A stretch of DNA of 64,000 bases from Chaetoderma sp. LZ-2023a. Its lineage: Eukaryota > Mollusca > Caudofoveata > Chaetodermatida > Chaetodermatidae. Positions within the stretch are counted from its first letter, which is position 1. Every line of letters begins with the position of its first letter. Shown here piece by piece: positions 32,590-42,865 of this stretch. The notes under the pieces are model-generated. The model did no database searches. It saw nothing but the letters and a program-made list of their open reading frames with translations, and was not told where the DNA came from. The stretch lies in contig CM067366.1 in NCBI GenBank assembly GCA_034401795.1, positions 74,778,129-74,842,128 on the forward strand, read 5' to 3'. Position numbers and translations under genes: made by a program.

Positions 32590-34180
32590 GTCAAACCTTT
32601 TTATGAGTCGCTAAACCGCTTATCTGAAAGTTTCGAAAATGTCAAATTTGAAATCAGAATACCCAAAAACATATATAAAACCAGTTTCGGCTTGGAAATT
32701 TGTCAAAATAAAAAAAATTTAATATGCCCACCAAACATGCTACATTTTGATTGGGCCAGGGCAGCCATATTTTTTTGATGGAATAACTTCCTTTGAACAA
32801 ACTTTAATGGCCCTTAGTCCCTAATCAAATCTCCCAAATTTCAGCCTGATCCAGCGGTTCTGGAGAAGTCATTTATGGAAAAAACTAGGTCATCCATGAT
32901 GGCCACCAAACTATTTGGCCAATCAAGTTCTCTTGAATAAAATTGTTTCAGCTGTTACCCTAGATCATATTTAATGAGTTTTAGATCGATGTGCCAAGCG
33001 GTTTCAGAGATTAAAAAATATATTTTTAAAAATCGGCCAAAATCCGAGATGGCCACCGGCCAAATTGGCCGACCAGCTTCATTTGAAGGAACTTGAATCT
33101 CTATTCCCTAAGGATTTTTCCAACCAAATATAATTGAAATCGGACCAGTGGTTCTCGAGAAGACATTTTAAATCTCCCATTGCTTTAGTATGGGAGCTTT
33201 TGGCGGGAAAATGATCCAATATGGCTGCCAAACCGTTTACCCGACAGATTTGAAAATCGTAAATTTGAGATCAGAATACCCAAAAACACATATAATACCA
33301 ATTTCGGCCTAGAAATCCATCAAATAAAAAAATCCAATATGGCTGCCAAACATGCTACATTTTGATTGGCCCACAGTGGCCATGTTCTTTTACAAATCAA
33401 CTTCACTTCAACAAACCTTAATGACCCTTAGTCCCTAAATATATCTCCCAAATTTCGGCCTAGTCCCTTTAACGGTTCTGGAGAAATTCTTTTCGCGAAA
33501 ACTATGTCATCCAAGATGACCGCCGACCTATTTGGCCAATCAAGTTCCCTTGAACAAACTTGGTTCAGCGCTTTCCCTACATTATATTTAATGACTTTTG
33601 GATCAATGCGCCTAGCAGTTTCAGAGATTTTTAAATATATTTCTAAATCAACCAAAATCCAAGATGGCCGACGGGCCAAATTGGCCGACCGGCTTCATTT
33701 GAACAAACTTGAATCTCTAAGTATTGTTCCTGCCACATATGTGTTGAGAGTACATCGAATAAGCCTAAGACCAAGATGTACATACGACACATAGGTAAGG
33801 TTCGGGATTTCCAGATGGCTAAATAAAAAAGAGATGTAGCACTTGCGTATATGAAAGTTAAAACTGAACTGACTTTATTACTATGAATACATACACACAC
33901 ACCAAACTCTCACCTCAGGCCGTCTCTGGAGAAACTCCCCCAAACATCACGTGACCAGACGCTCAACTTACATTAAGATTAATATATGTGATATGGGCAT
34001 GTACTATTATTATGATTAATATCATTCCCGACAACATAATTGAAATTGGCCCAGTGGTTCTCTAGAAGACATTTTAAATGGGAAAATTATCCAAAATGGC
34101 CACCAAACCGTTTATCCGACAGTTTCGAAAATGGCAAATTTGAGATCAGAATACCAAAAAACATACATAAAAATAATTTT
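32590..34180 (+). repeat. Modular repeat interior, copy C, with an internal insert
   Basis: About 640-bp blocks repeated roughly twice (32590-33230 and 33230-34180). Each runs from CCGCTTATCTGA/CCGTTTACCCGACAG through GCTACATTTTGATTGG, GGTCATCCA..ATGGCC to TTTTAAATCTCCCATTGC. A stretch of about 290 bp (about 33735-34020) not present in sibling copies interrupts the second block; it starts near GTGTTGAGAG and ends near CTCAACTT, which may be inverted ends. Confidence 0.65.
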
Positions 34181-34320
34181 GGTTTCGACTGGTCATGAAA
34201 GCTTCTAAAGATTTTCTTATGCTTGATCAGTTGGATCGAAATCCGAAATGGATTTCGGATTTCGATCCAACTGATCAAGCATAAGAAAATCTTTAGAAGC
34301 TCTCATGACCAGTCGAAACC
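34181..34320. repeat. 140-bp near-perfect palindrome
   Basis: Arms of about 69 bp with one mismatch: GGTTTCGACTGGTCATGA.. and ..TCATGACCAGTCGAAACC, meeting at ATCCGAAAT|GGATTTCGGAT at about 34250. It forms the left boundary of the Penelope-like element and looks like two head-to-head copies of its end. Confidence 0.9.
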
Positions 34321-34329
34321 TATTCATAT

Positions 34330-34803
34330 ATCACGAAAAGTCTGCATCAAGCTATCCTGTATCCAGTACCTAGATGCTCTACACCGGTTAATGGCAGCAA
34401 GCGTATCACTAATTCCATGCAGATCCAGCGAAACGCTGGTGGATCTGATGAAAGACACTAGGTTAGGAGAAGATCAACACCTGAGAGAGAGAACGAGGCC
34501 TAATGAGGACGACTCTGATGAGAACACAATTCTCCACCAAAATCCTAAGAAGAGGCCGACCATTCCAGCCGAGCTTCAGGGAAGCTATAAGCAATGGAGA
34601 AACTCCTCTTGCAAACTAGTGAAAATTCAACTACAAATGGATAAACTAGAACTCTCCATTGCTAGTGGGAAAGTATTACCACTTTTACAAATTAACTGCC
34701 GGTACGTGCCACCATCTGATGATCCCACCTTCCAAAAGGCGTGGGAGAAACACATCAAGGAATCCAGTCTACACTTGACTGGACATTTATTAGATTTACT
34801 ATG
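34330..34803 (+). pseudogene. Penelope-like element, leader protein region
   Basis: An open frame with LDALHRLMAASVSLIPCRSS, then an acidic linker and PAELQGSYKQWRNSSCKLVK, ending HIKESSLHLTGHLLDLL. It lies just 5' of the RT region. I think it is the poorly characterised N-terminal extension found in some Penelope-like elements, but recognise no motif with known function. Confidence 0.4.
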
Positions 34804-35276
34804 AACTCATGCAACCACGCTCACTGACCGAGTCTAATGAGTGAAAGCAGGATTCAAAGCCGCAGCTGAAACTAGTAACGTAGTACTTGAGGCAGAGAGA
34901 GAGCAGTCCGATCCACCGTACTGAAAACAAGGGACAGGTCAACCAGCCCACCCAAGCGCCGACGAACTGAAGGAGCAGCCCAACCTAATCAGAGGACTCA
35001 GAAGAGAAGGCCAGAGAAGTTCAACAAGAACGAGTTCCGCAACATACGGGACAAAGCACAGAAGAACGACAGAAATTTGACACCTTAAACAAAGTTCTAA
35101 ATCTGCTGAAACAGTTTGAACCCTAACTGTCATGAACTAGATTCAGACACACAGTAATCAAGACTGTCATTTTTTAAACTATAAAAATAAAAATTATGTC
35201 AATAAAACATGTCAAAAAACCAAAAAAATAACAAAACAACTAAAACCTTGCGAAAGAGAACTTTCCGAGATCTGCT

Positions 35277-37255
35277 TTGCTAAAAACCTGTCCGAGAAAG
35301 AACTGTCAGGACGTTGTACATGTACTATCATTAGGGTTGGGATTCAGTCCCACAGTAATCGAACCAAACATGGGCAGATTACACTCTGACCGTAATAAAT
35401 TCTTCAGGAGGCTACGCCTCAAACTACATTTCAAACACCCTCCCTTCCCATGGGGCAATGATGAAAGCAATGCATCAATGACGGAAACACCGCCACCTGT
35501 CTCCACATTCACAGAAAACCTAATTAGAAAATTCAAACCTCGTAGCCAATGGACACCACCACCACCTGGCAATGACCATGTTTTAGACACCTTTATCAAA
35601 AAAGTCAAACATGATCTGAATAAAGTAAAACACAGGCGAAATTTCAGATGCAACATCTCCCAGGCTGATACAAAACTAACACAAATATTAGCAAATGATA
35701 AATCCATTGTGATTAAGAAAGCTGACAAAGGACAGGCTACAATCATACTAAACTCTTATGACTATAACGCTGAAGCCCTAAAACAACTCAAACACGCTAC
35801 TACGAATTGGTGACAGAAAATCTAACCACCAAACACGCTGAAAGGGTAGAGACAGCCATCACTGGACTGGTTCTGAGAGGGGAGATAACTCATGACACTG
35901 CTAATGGCCTAAGAGTAGATAACCCACGCACAGCGCGATTCTATCTCTTACCAAAAATACACAAAAACACTCCACCCACACCGGGCAGACCAATTACTAG
36001 CGGTAATGGCTGTCCTACTGAATACATCAGTAGCTTTATAGATGAGCATCTCAAAGTTCATCTCCAAGACATTCCATCATACGTCAGGGATACAACTGAC
36101 TTCATCAATAAACTAGAAACTTTCGGTAAATTACCGCAACACGCTATTCTAGCCACCATGGATGTTACATCACTATACACAAACATCCCACACAATGAGG
36201 GACTAAAAGCCGCCGCACAACATATCAGAGAATTTGGTATGCCTGGCGACCTTACACCAGGTCACGCTTGGAATTTCTATCCATTGTATTAAGATGTAAT
36301 AATTTTGAATTTAATGACAAACAATACCTACAAACGGGTGGGACAACTATGGGCACAAAAGTAGCACCAACTTATGCTATCATCTTCATGGCCCAACTGT
36401 AGAAAAAGCTTCTGCTTCATTCGCCCCATAGACTGGCCCTATATCTCCGACATATTCATGATCTGGACATCTGGCCAACAAAAACTAGATGAATTCATCC
36501 ACTATATGAACACATCTCATCATTCCATCAAATTCACAGCAGAGCAGTCCACAACTAAGGTCAGCCTTCTGGACACATACGTATACATTGATACTGATCG
36601 CTCACTATGCTTCGATTTATACTGTAAACCCACAGACACACACGGCTACCTACAGTACCAATCAGCACACCCGCAGTCCACTAAAAACTCCAGCCCGTAT
36701 GGACAATCACTTAGATTACGCAAAATCTGCAGCAAGGAATTAGATTTCCACAAACATGCCCATGAACTCATTGGTTCCTATCAAAGGAGAGACTACCCTC
36801 CGGATCTTCTTCTAAACAGCTATCAGAAAGCATGTGCACGTTCAAGGCTCGATCTACTAATACCCAAAGTTAAAAGCACAGAGATAAACACACGTATCCC
36901 ATGCATAATGGACTTTCACACTCAAAGCCATAAAGCTAGCAAAATCATCAAAAAGAACTGGGAACTACTAGATAGTAGTCCCAAATGTAGAAGCACATTT
37001 CCAAACCCACCGATGTTTGGCTACAGAACGAATCCAACATTCAAAGACACACTTGTCACTGCCAAATTTGAGTTTCCCGCCAAATCAGGCCTCCATGGAA
37101 AAATTCCAAAATGTAATCTCTCCATGCACAAGAAAAAAATTGTTTCTTCTGCAAGAATATGGACAGTAAACGTGAATTCACCAGCACACACACGGGTCTA
37201 AAATACAGATGTAAGGTCAAAACATATTGCGATACACGCAATGTTATTTACCTAC
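35277..37255 (+). pseudogene. Penelope-type reverse transcriptase plus start of GIY-YIG
   Basis: RT blocks in order: IVIKKADKGQATIILNS (about 35710), ARFYLLPKIHKNTPPTPGRP (about 35940), ILATMDVTSLYTNIPHNEG (motif A, about 36155), GTKVAPTYAIIFMAQL (motif B region, about 36353), YISDIFMIWTSGQQKLDEFI (motif C region, where Penelope elements normally have YIDD; here one Asp is Ser), IKFTAEQSTTKVSLLDTYVY, and the thumb up to about 36900. Then YRCKVKTYCDTRNVIYLLTC, the start of a GIY-YIG nuclease with its Cys residues, cut off after this. Three or more frame changes and the YISD change make it inactive. Confidence 0.85.
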
Positions 37256-37264
37256 TCACATGCC

Positions 37265-37433
37265 CACTGAACAGAGTGAACCCCTCGAGAAATATCTGTG
37301 CCAGATCGAGCCCTGTTCCATCCGGACCGATAGTGATCTTCATCCCCTCAGGGGCAGGGGCTAGCTGCTTCACTCTGCCAGGCAAGTCTTCAGAAGGTGG
37401 AGAACCTGCTGCGAACCAAGACTGACTCGCCAT
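37265..37433 (-). pseudogene. Short open fragment, possibly part of the neighbouring Polinton-like fossil
   Basis: A GC-richer minus-strand open frame starting MASQSWFAAGSPPSEDLPGR and including GPDGTGLDLAQIFLEGFTLF. Composition and codon use look protein-coding and differ from the AT-rich surroundings. The family is not identified. It ends where the Penelope-like element begins and starts where the mitochondrial insert begins. Confidence 0.35.
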
Positions 37434-37442
37434 TGTACAGTC

Positions 37443-37500
37443 TACCTAAGCATTAAACTTTTAATTTAAAGACAGCCTGGATACCTCTAGGCTCTAATTA
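37443..37500 (+). pseudogene. trnK: Mitochondrial trnK(UUU), 5' truncated, in numt
   Basis: Anticodon arm TTAAA-CTTTTAA-TTTAA with anticodon TTT, T arm AGCCT..AGGCT, and a 3' acceptor strand CTAATTA. The matching 5' acceptor strand is missing, replaced by unrelated sequence at the junction. Confidence 0.75.
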
Positions 37501-37503
37501 ATA

Positions 37504-37562
37504 AGAAGAAATAAAATTATAGCTGCTAACTTTAATTTGAGTATTAACTTATTCTTTCTTCT
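37504..37562 (+). pseudogene. trnS1: Mitochondrial trnS1 (AGN, anticodon GCU) in numt
   Basis: 59 nt. Acceptor AGAAGAA pairs with TTCTTCT. Anticodon loop CTGCTAA carries GCT. There is no pairing D arm, which is usual for animal mitochondrial tRNA-Ser(AGN). Confidence 0.8.
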
Positions 37563-37623
37563 CATGTAAAAGCAATATTGCGCCTAACTGTTAATTAGAA
37601 AAAATGAAGATATCATTTACATG
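37563..37623 (+). pseudogene. trnN: Mitochondrial trnN(GUU) in numt
   Basis: Acceptor CATGTAAA pairs perfectly with TTTACATG. Anticodon arm CTAA-CTGTTAA-TTAG with anticodon GTT at 37590-37592. It abuts trnS1 directly. Confidence 0.82.
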
Positions 37624-37624
37624 A

Positions 37625-37896
37625 ATGTTACAATACCTTTTCTCTTCTATCTTTGCTTTTACGATTATATCAATTTTAATCCTTTTAGTATTTTTCCTTC
37701 AATTTCACCAAACAGTAAATTTAGAAAAATTTCTTCCTTTTGAATGCGGCTTTTCAATACTAAAAAGGCCCCCGTGTCCCATTTTCTACCCGCTTTTTCC
37801 TTCTAACAGTTATTTTTTTAGTTTTTGATATCGAACTTGTACTCCTATTTCCAATAGTAAATTTCCTCACAAAAATAGATACAAATATCATTTTTA
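37625..37896 (+). pseudogene. nad3: Mitochondrial nad3 (NADH dehydrogenase subunit 3), 3' truncated, in numt
   Basis: ND3 is a small membrane subunit of respiratory complex I. It starts MLQYLFSSIFAFTIISILIL directly after trnN and contains the family signature FLPFECGF, then VPFSTRFFLLTVIFLVFDIE and LVLLFPIVNFLTKI. A run of five cytosines at about 37770 shifts the frame by one between the two halves. The last 10-20 residues expected for ND3 are missing at the right junction. Confidence 0.9.
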
Positions 37897-37897
37897 G

Positions 37898-38520
37898 GCT
37901 GCAGGCTCCAACCTCGACAACATCATTCACCATGAGATGCGAGCGGAGTACCAGGCTCATAAGCGGGACTGGCTAGCTTGGGAAAAATGGTCTGGACGGA
38001 CTCCGGGACTGTTCAAGCTGGAGTTCGAAGGCTCTCATGGCATCGCTCTCTGCTCCAAATGCTACTACGTGGAGAGCGCAGCTGCAAGTAAGTGCTCGGC
38101 TAAGGGAATGTTAAAGTGGCAGAATGAGGTCTCTTGGCAGAGGTTCTACAGCGCCCTACATGGTGGGGTGGACAAAGCTAAAACCCGAGGCCTACGCATG
38201 TGCAACCAGGGTATGGTGACGTATGTGCAGGAAAAACTCAGACTCTCCGCTTACTATGATAAGTGCCATGTGCTGCCAGATGGGGTCCATACCGAGCCCA
38301 TCGAGTATCATGTTAGCACCCTAGGTGGTGGTATCTGTGTGTCTTCAGGGACTAGCTGAAGCTCTTCTACAACAAACGGTCGCCTAGGCACTCCGTGCTG
38401 GCGTGCCAGGTAGTAGAGTGTAGGCCGCCCCTCCGCCTCCACATACCTGTCAAGCCTGTGAACATCTATCGACCAGTTAGGATCTGTTGCACGCCGTCGA
38501 CCACCTTCCAGCTTACCAGC
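37898..38520. mobile_element. Polinton-like fossil: DNA polymerase B end and integrase end
   Basis: Fragment of a virus-like DNA element. On the plus strand (37898 to about 38310) is the C-terminal part of a family B DNA polymerase, with WLAWEKWSGRTPGLFKLEFE, IALCSKCYYVES and RLSAYYDKCHVLPDGVHTEP. On the minus strand (about 38515-38320) is a segment resembling an integrase C-terminal domain (NWSIDVHRLDRYV..LYYLARQHGV..FVVEELQLVP). The two reading directions converge near 38315. Both are only ends of genes, so most of the element is missing. It is GC-richer than its surroundings and old. The assignment to Polintons or related adintovirus-like elements is tentative. Confidence 0.5.
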
Positions 38521-39925
38521 CATCTTGGAGCTCGTATCATTGTCAATCTCGATAGTTTTCTTCCCCAGAAGTAGTCGAACCACCCTATGAAATTTCATAG
38601 CGATCCGATAACCGGTAACGGAGTTATCATATGGAAACCAATTTTCAAGATGACCAACGGTGACTGGCGGCCATCTTGGATTTCAGATCATGGTTAATCT
38701 CGATAGTGTTCTTTCCCAGAGGTAGTCCAACCACCCTATGAAGTTTTATAGCGATCCGATAAGCGATAACGGAGTTATCAACCGTAGACCAATTTTCAAG
38801 ATGGCCGCCTGTGGCAGGTGGCCATCTTGGATTGCGGATCATCATTGATTTCGATAGGTTTCTTCTGCAGACTGAGTCCAACCACTCTATGTAGTTTCAA
38901 TGCGATCCGATAAACGGTAACGGAGTTATCATCCGGAAACCGATTTTCAAGATTGAAACCCGGTGGCTGGTGGCCATCTTGGATTTCGGATCATTGTCAA
39001 TTTCGACAAGTTTCCTCCCGACTCCTAGTCCAACCACTCCACGAAGTTTCAAAGCAATCCGATAAACGGTAACAGAGTTATCATCCTGAAACCAATTTTC
39101 AAGATGGCCACGAGTGGCTGGCAGCCATCTTGGATTTTGGATCATCGTCGATTTCGATAGGTTTCTTCCCCGGCATAGTCCCACCACCCTATGAAGTTTC
39201 AATGCGATCCGACTAACGGTAATGGAGTTATCATCCGGAAACTTATTTTCAAGATGGTTGTCGGTGGCTGCCGGCCATCTTGGATTTCGGATCATTGTCA
39301 ATTTTGATAGGTTTCCTCCCCATTCCTAGTCCCACCACCCTATGAAGTTTCAATGCGATCCGACTAACGGTAATGGAGTTATCAACCGGAAACCAATTTT
39401 CAAGATGGCTGCCGGCCATCTTGGATTTCGGATCATTGTCAATTTCGATAGGTTTCCTCCCCAGTCCTAGTCCCACCACCCTATGAAGTTTCAATGCGAT
39501 CCGACAAACAGTAACAGAGTTATCATACGGGAACCAATTTTCAAGATGTCTACCGGTGGCTGTCGGCCATCTTGGATTTCGGATCATTGTCAATTTTGAT
39601 AGGTTTCCTCCCCAGTCCTAGTCCAACCACTCAATGAAGTTTCAGTGATCCGAAAAATGGTAACGGAGTTATCATCCGGAAACCAATTTTCAAGATGGCT
39701 GCCGGTGGCTGGCGGCCATTTTGGATTTCAGATCACCGTCGAGCTCGAAAGATTTCTTCCCCAGGCCTAGTCCCACCACCCTATGAAGTTTCAATGCGAT
39801 CCGACAAACGTCAACGAAGATATCATCCGGAAACCACTCTGCCACCCACACGCCCACCCACCCGCCCGGACGGACGGACGGCGCCATTACATAATACCCC
39901 ACCAAATTTTTTGGCGGGGTATAAA
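38520..39925 (-). repeat. Tandem array of about 150-165-bp units, with hairpin terminus
   Basis: About eight units, each with CCATCTTGGATTTCGGATCA, TTTCGATAGGTTTC, CCACCCTATGAAGTTTCA, GCGATCCGA, GTAACGGAGTTATCATCCGG and ATTTTCAAGATGG. After the last unit come a CCACCCACCCG/GGACGGACGG tract and ATACCCCACCAAATTTTTTGGCGGGGTAT, a perfect terminal hairpin (about 39891-39921). The long open frames on both strands are by-products of the repeat. It is a repeat-bearing non-autonomous element of unknown class. Confidence 0.8.
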
Positions 39926-39927
39926 AA

Positions 39928-40899
39928 AATATCACGAAAGTATGCGACAATTTCATGTGACAAATTTTTAAAATCCTATGTCTATGCTTAAAGCACACAT
40001 TATATCCATCATTGCGGGAGTGAAATTATAAATTGGGACCGCCTAAATAGTGTTTATTCACCAAAATTTGACATAAAATATTGTCGAAAACAAATATAAA
40101 TCATGTGATGTATCAGCTTCAGCCTCCCTTTGTAGGATGAGTTTAGGTCATCACCTGAGTAGCGCGAAGACGCTAATATTAGTACCCAGGGAGATACTGC
40201 AATCCACATACATAGGACAGTAGCTTCATGTAGCTACGAGAGTGATGGCGTAAACTTGTCCTATAGTGCACTTTATAGTTGCTTTCAGAATGTACAATTT
40301 ACATTTAAGAGTAATCAACAGAATGCACAGTTCAAAATACAACAATCTGGAATGCTGACATATGCTGTTGCTTTATTTTCTTTAATTAGACATAACAATA
40401 GAATCAAAAACGGAAAATTATTACACCATCTGACCTTGTTATTAATTGAAATTGCAAACTCTAGAATTAAAAAGAATTATGTTCATTGATTATTGCCTAA
40501 CACTTTGCAACTCAGTATATACTTGGTATTTTACGACTCAGGGTCTGCAGCGAAAGGAAGAAAATTATATGGCGATGGAGTAACTAGCTGGGTTTCTCAA
40601 TGACAAAGGTGTTACCTCGCTATTGTTAGTTTGTTTATCGTAGCGCTTTGTGTTGAGGTTAGTAATTATTCGGCACGTGCATGGCATGGCGGGATATAAA
40701 CACAATGAACACACGCGTGAATTGATTATAATTGTACCCATGTACTGCTAAAATGTGACGGAAAAGTATACACTTCAGATTTTAAACAAACACGAAATTT
40801 TTTATGCTTTTCCGATTTTTCCTCAATTACATCGTTAAAATCCAGATTTTAAAAATAAATTGAACTTCACGATTAAATCGAAAAATCGCGCAAGCCTAA
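39928..40899 (+). mobile_element. hAT-type MITE, 5'-truncated copy
   Basis: Matches 48650-49304 in order (ATGCGACAATTTCATG, CTATGTCTAT, GACCGCCTAAATA, AGTAGCGCGAAGACGCTAATA, TAACAGAATGCACAGT and the end GATTAAATCG..ATCGCGCAAGCCTA). Its left part is replaced by the tandem array that ends at 39925. Confidence 0.75.
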
Positions 40900-41061
40900 T
40901 GGGATGCAACCTTTATGATTGCCACACAGTCTAATATCAATATAACAGTTACACCGTATTTGTCAAATTATGACTGGGGTAAGCAGAAGTTTTTCAGCTC
41001 TGTGGAATCAGCATTGAATGAGTTGAATGGTTAATGTTGGAAATATACAAAGAATACACAC

Positions 41062-41236
41062 CTTCGATTGTTTCGAGGAATAGTTCACTATACATCTGCC
41101 AATATGGCATGTAGAGGACTTTTCCGAGGACTGACCAGGAAGGACTGGCGTTTGGATAGAGGTTAGCGTGATAAGCAACTCCGAAACTCACAAGAAACAG
41201 AAATAGTATCATGAAGAAAAACAAGAGATCTGTAAG
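41062..41236 (-). CDS. TRPM: TRPM channel exon 6 (S5 and pore loop)
   Basis: Acceptor CCCTACAG before 41236, donor GTGTGT after 41062. An alternative acceptor six bases downstream would break phase, so the upstream one is chosen. It encodes LTDLLFFFMILFLFLVSFGV, which is S5, AYHANLYPNASPSW, and the pore helix region SVLGKVLYMPYWQMYSELFL. The position normally read as YGE or FGQ in TRPM selectivity filters is YSE here. The acidic residues in ELFLETIEG fit cation selectivity. Confidence 0.92.
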
Positions 41237-41411
41237 CTGTAGGGAGAGAAGAGAAAGAGAGAGAGAGCTGTGGTTAATGATGGCAAAATATGTACCACGT
41301 CATGAATTCCAAATTAGTTTTGTTTTACTTATATATTATGCTTATGGTAATTTTTTACATGGCTTAACTGTCTGCAAACCACCAGACAATAAATAAAATA
41401 ATAAATATTGT

Positions 41412-41484
41412 GGAAAAATTTGACTGAAAGTTGTTGGTGGCTTAGCCACCAACAACTTTCAGTCAAATTGTTTTCAAAATATTT
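41412..41484. repeat. Foldback hairpin, stem type B
   Basis: Stem TTTGACTGAAAGTTGTTGGT-GGCTTAGCC-ACCAACAACTTTCAGTCAAA is perfect over more than 25 bp. The outermost left arm is eroded. Confidence 0.92.
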
Positions 41485-41550
41485 AGATGTCCAGAGTTAA
41501 ACCCCATGGAAAAAGTAATCTGCAGAAATTCAGCAAGCAGACAGTTAAAA

Positions 41551-42480
41551 ACAAGAGGCCCAATTGGGTTGTATTGCTCACCTGCAATTATGAGTATGAA
41601 CACTTAGTATGAGAATACAGACCATTTCTCTATGAGTCATGGACAGATAAGTTATCAATAATGAGTGACTTTGGACGGGAAACATGAACATTTATGTCAG
41701 AAATCAAAAGATACAAAGTGCTAAAATTTCAGGCAAAAAAACACAAACTTCAGTTTGACAACTGTAGTCCAATCAACCAATCATACTGAGGTGTCAAACT
41801 CCTATTCAGCAGGTACAGCTTTACTTCAGTCAAAATACATCCACAAGAGTTCAATTTTTATTGGTGGGTGGTGACCATGAATTAGTCACACCAAAAATGG
41901 CCATGGTTTGGCCCAATCCCAAGGTTACCCAAGATAGCCATCAGACAAATTGACAATCAAGTTATAATGAACAAACTTTGTCCAGGTCTTGTCCTGGAAG
42001 ACAACTCAGAATCTATGCTAGACAGCCCTGAGCAAAATGTCCAATCTGCTTCGTGGGAATAAGCCGATCAGCCAATCTGATTTGAACATGTTACATTAGT
42101 AATCAGCAGCCAACTAAATCTATATCTCCCCATTTTCACATAATCAATCAACTAACAGATGCTCAATTTTGATTGGCCAATGTCAGCCATGGGTTTTTTT
42201 CAGGATTTTAATACCTGTTCATCTTTCCCAAAGTTTGGCTTGATTGGTTGTCATTCCAGGAGACGTTGTTTAAAAAAACTAGTTCATTCCAGATGGCCAC
42301 CTGATAAATCGAGCAATCAGGTTCTCTTGAACAAATTTTGTTCAGCTATTACCCTAAATGATGTTTCTCGAGTTTTGCTTGAATCAGCCAAGCAGTTTCG
42401 CAGACCTTTGAGACATTTCTAAAAATAGCGCAAAATGTGAAATGCCTGTCAAGCAAATCAAACAACCTGCCTCAATAGAC
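41551..42480 (+). mobile_element. Modular repeat element, copy D
   Basis: Begins ACAAGAGGCCCAATTGGGTT and TTGCTCACCTGC as in the copy at 59976, then diverged interior with TTGATTGGCCAATGTCAGCC, CCAGATGGCCACCTGAT and CTTGAACAAATTTTGTTCAG. The right end is not found; it runs into the foldback element at about 42480. Confidence 0.65.
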
Positions 42481-42865
42481 CTTTCCACTTTATCAACCCA
42501 TCATATGACGTCATAATCAAATACATGATGTGTAGAATAACATCATAATGAATGATATCATGAATGATGTTGATAAGTATGTCACGAACACATATTTGAA
42601 GATGGACTAATGCATTGTTGTACGAATTGTATGTCTTTACTATTTAATAAATATTCTGTTGAATACTTTGAAATTAATTTGACTGGGCACTGTTGCTGCC
42701 ATAGGCAGCAACAAGTGCTCAGTCAAATTAGTTTCAAAATATTCAAGAGCTTACCTGTATAGTTTTCTGGAAATTGATAGTCAGGGAATTCAGAGATCGA
42801 TCCCAACATGAGCATGGTGTGGGTGGAGCTTAGATAGAGATGGGTGGGGCATTATGGTCTATTAC
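42481..42865 (+). mobile_element. MITE with central foldback, copy 1
   Basis: About 385 bp: a TGACGTCATAATCAAATACATGA side, a central hairpin (42658-42747, type A stem AATTTGACTGGGCACTGTTGCTGCC) and a side with TTTTCTGGAAATTGATAGTCAGG and GGTGGAGCTTAGATAGAGATGGG. The same flanks surround the hairpins at 44431, 57448 and 58599 in opposite orientation. Confidence 0.8.

Larger units (their letters stand above)
34252..37262 (+). mobile_element. Penelope-like element, decayed
   Basis: Plus-strand Penelope-type retroelement of about 3 kb, starting in the palindrome and truncated at the right inside its GIY-YIG endonuclease. It carries an upstream leader domain (about 34330-34804), a reverse transcriptase (about 35277-36900) and the first strand of the endonuclease (about 37215-37255). 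It is inactive. Confidence 0.85.
37436..37896 (+). other. Nuclear copy of mitochondrial DNA (numt): trnK-trnS1-trnN-nad3
   Basis: An AT-rich block of about 460 bp with three mitochondrial tRNA genes in a row followed by nad3, all on the plus strand with almost no spacing, as in animal mtDNA. The left edge cuts the 5' part of trnK; the right edge cuts nad3 before its end. Both neighbours are nuclear repeats or fossils, so this is a transferred fragment and not an assembly of the mitochondrial genome. A frame error in nad3 supports a non-functional nuclear copy. Confidence 0.9.

Noticed and set aside
34302-34320. Hammerhead ribozyme core at the palindrome
   Set aside because: The expected CUGAUGA reads CUCAUGA and stem II cannot be formed convincingly; kept only as a possibility under the palindrome finding.
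38308-39998. Long minus-strand open frames over the about 155-bp array
   Set aside because: They repeat with the unit and encode no recognisable domain, apart from the integrase-like tail at 38320-38515 which is listed separately.
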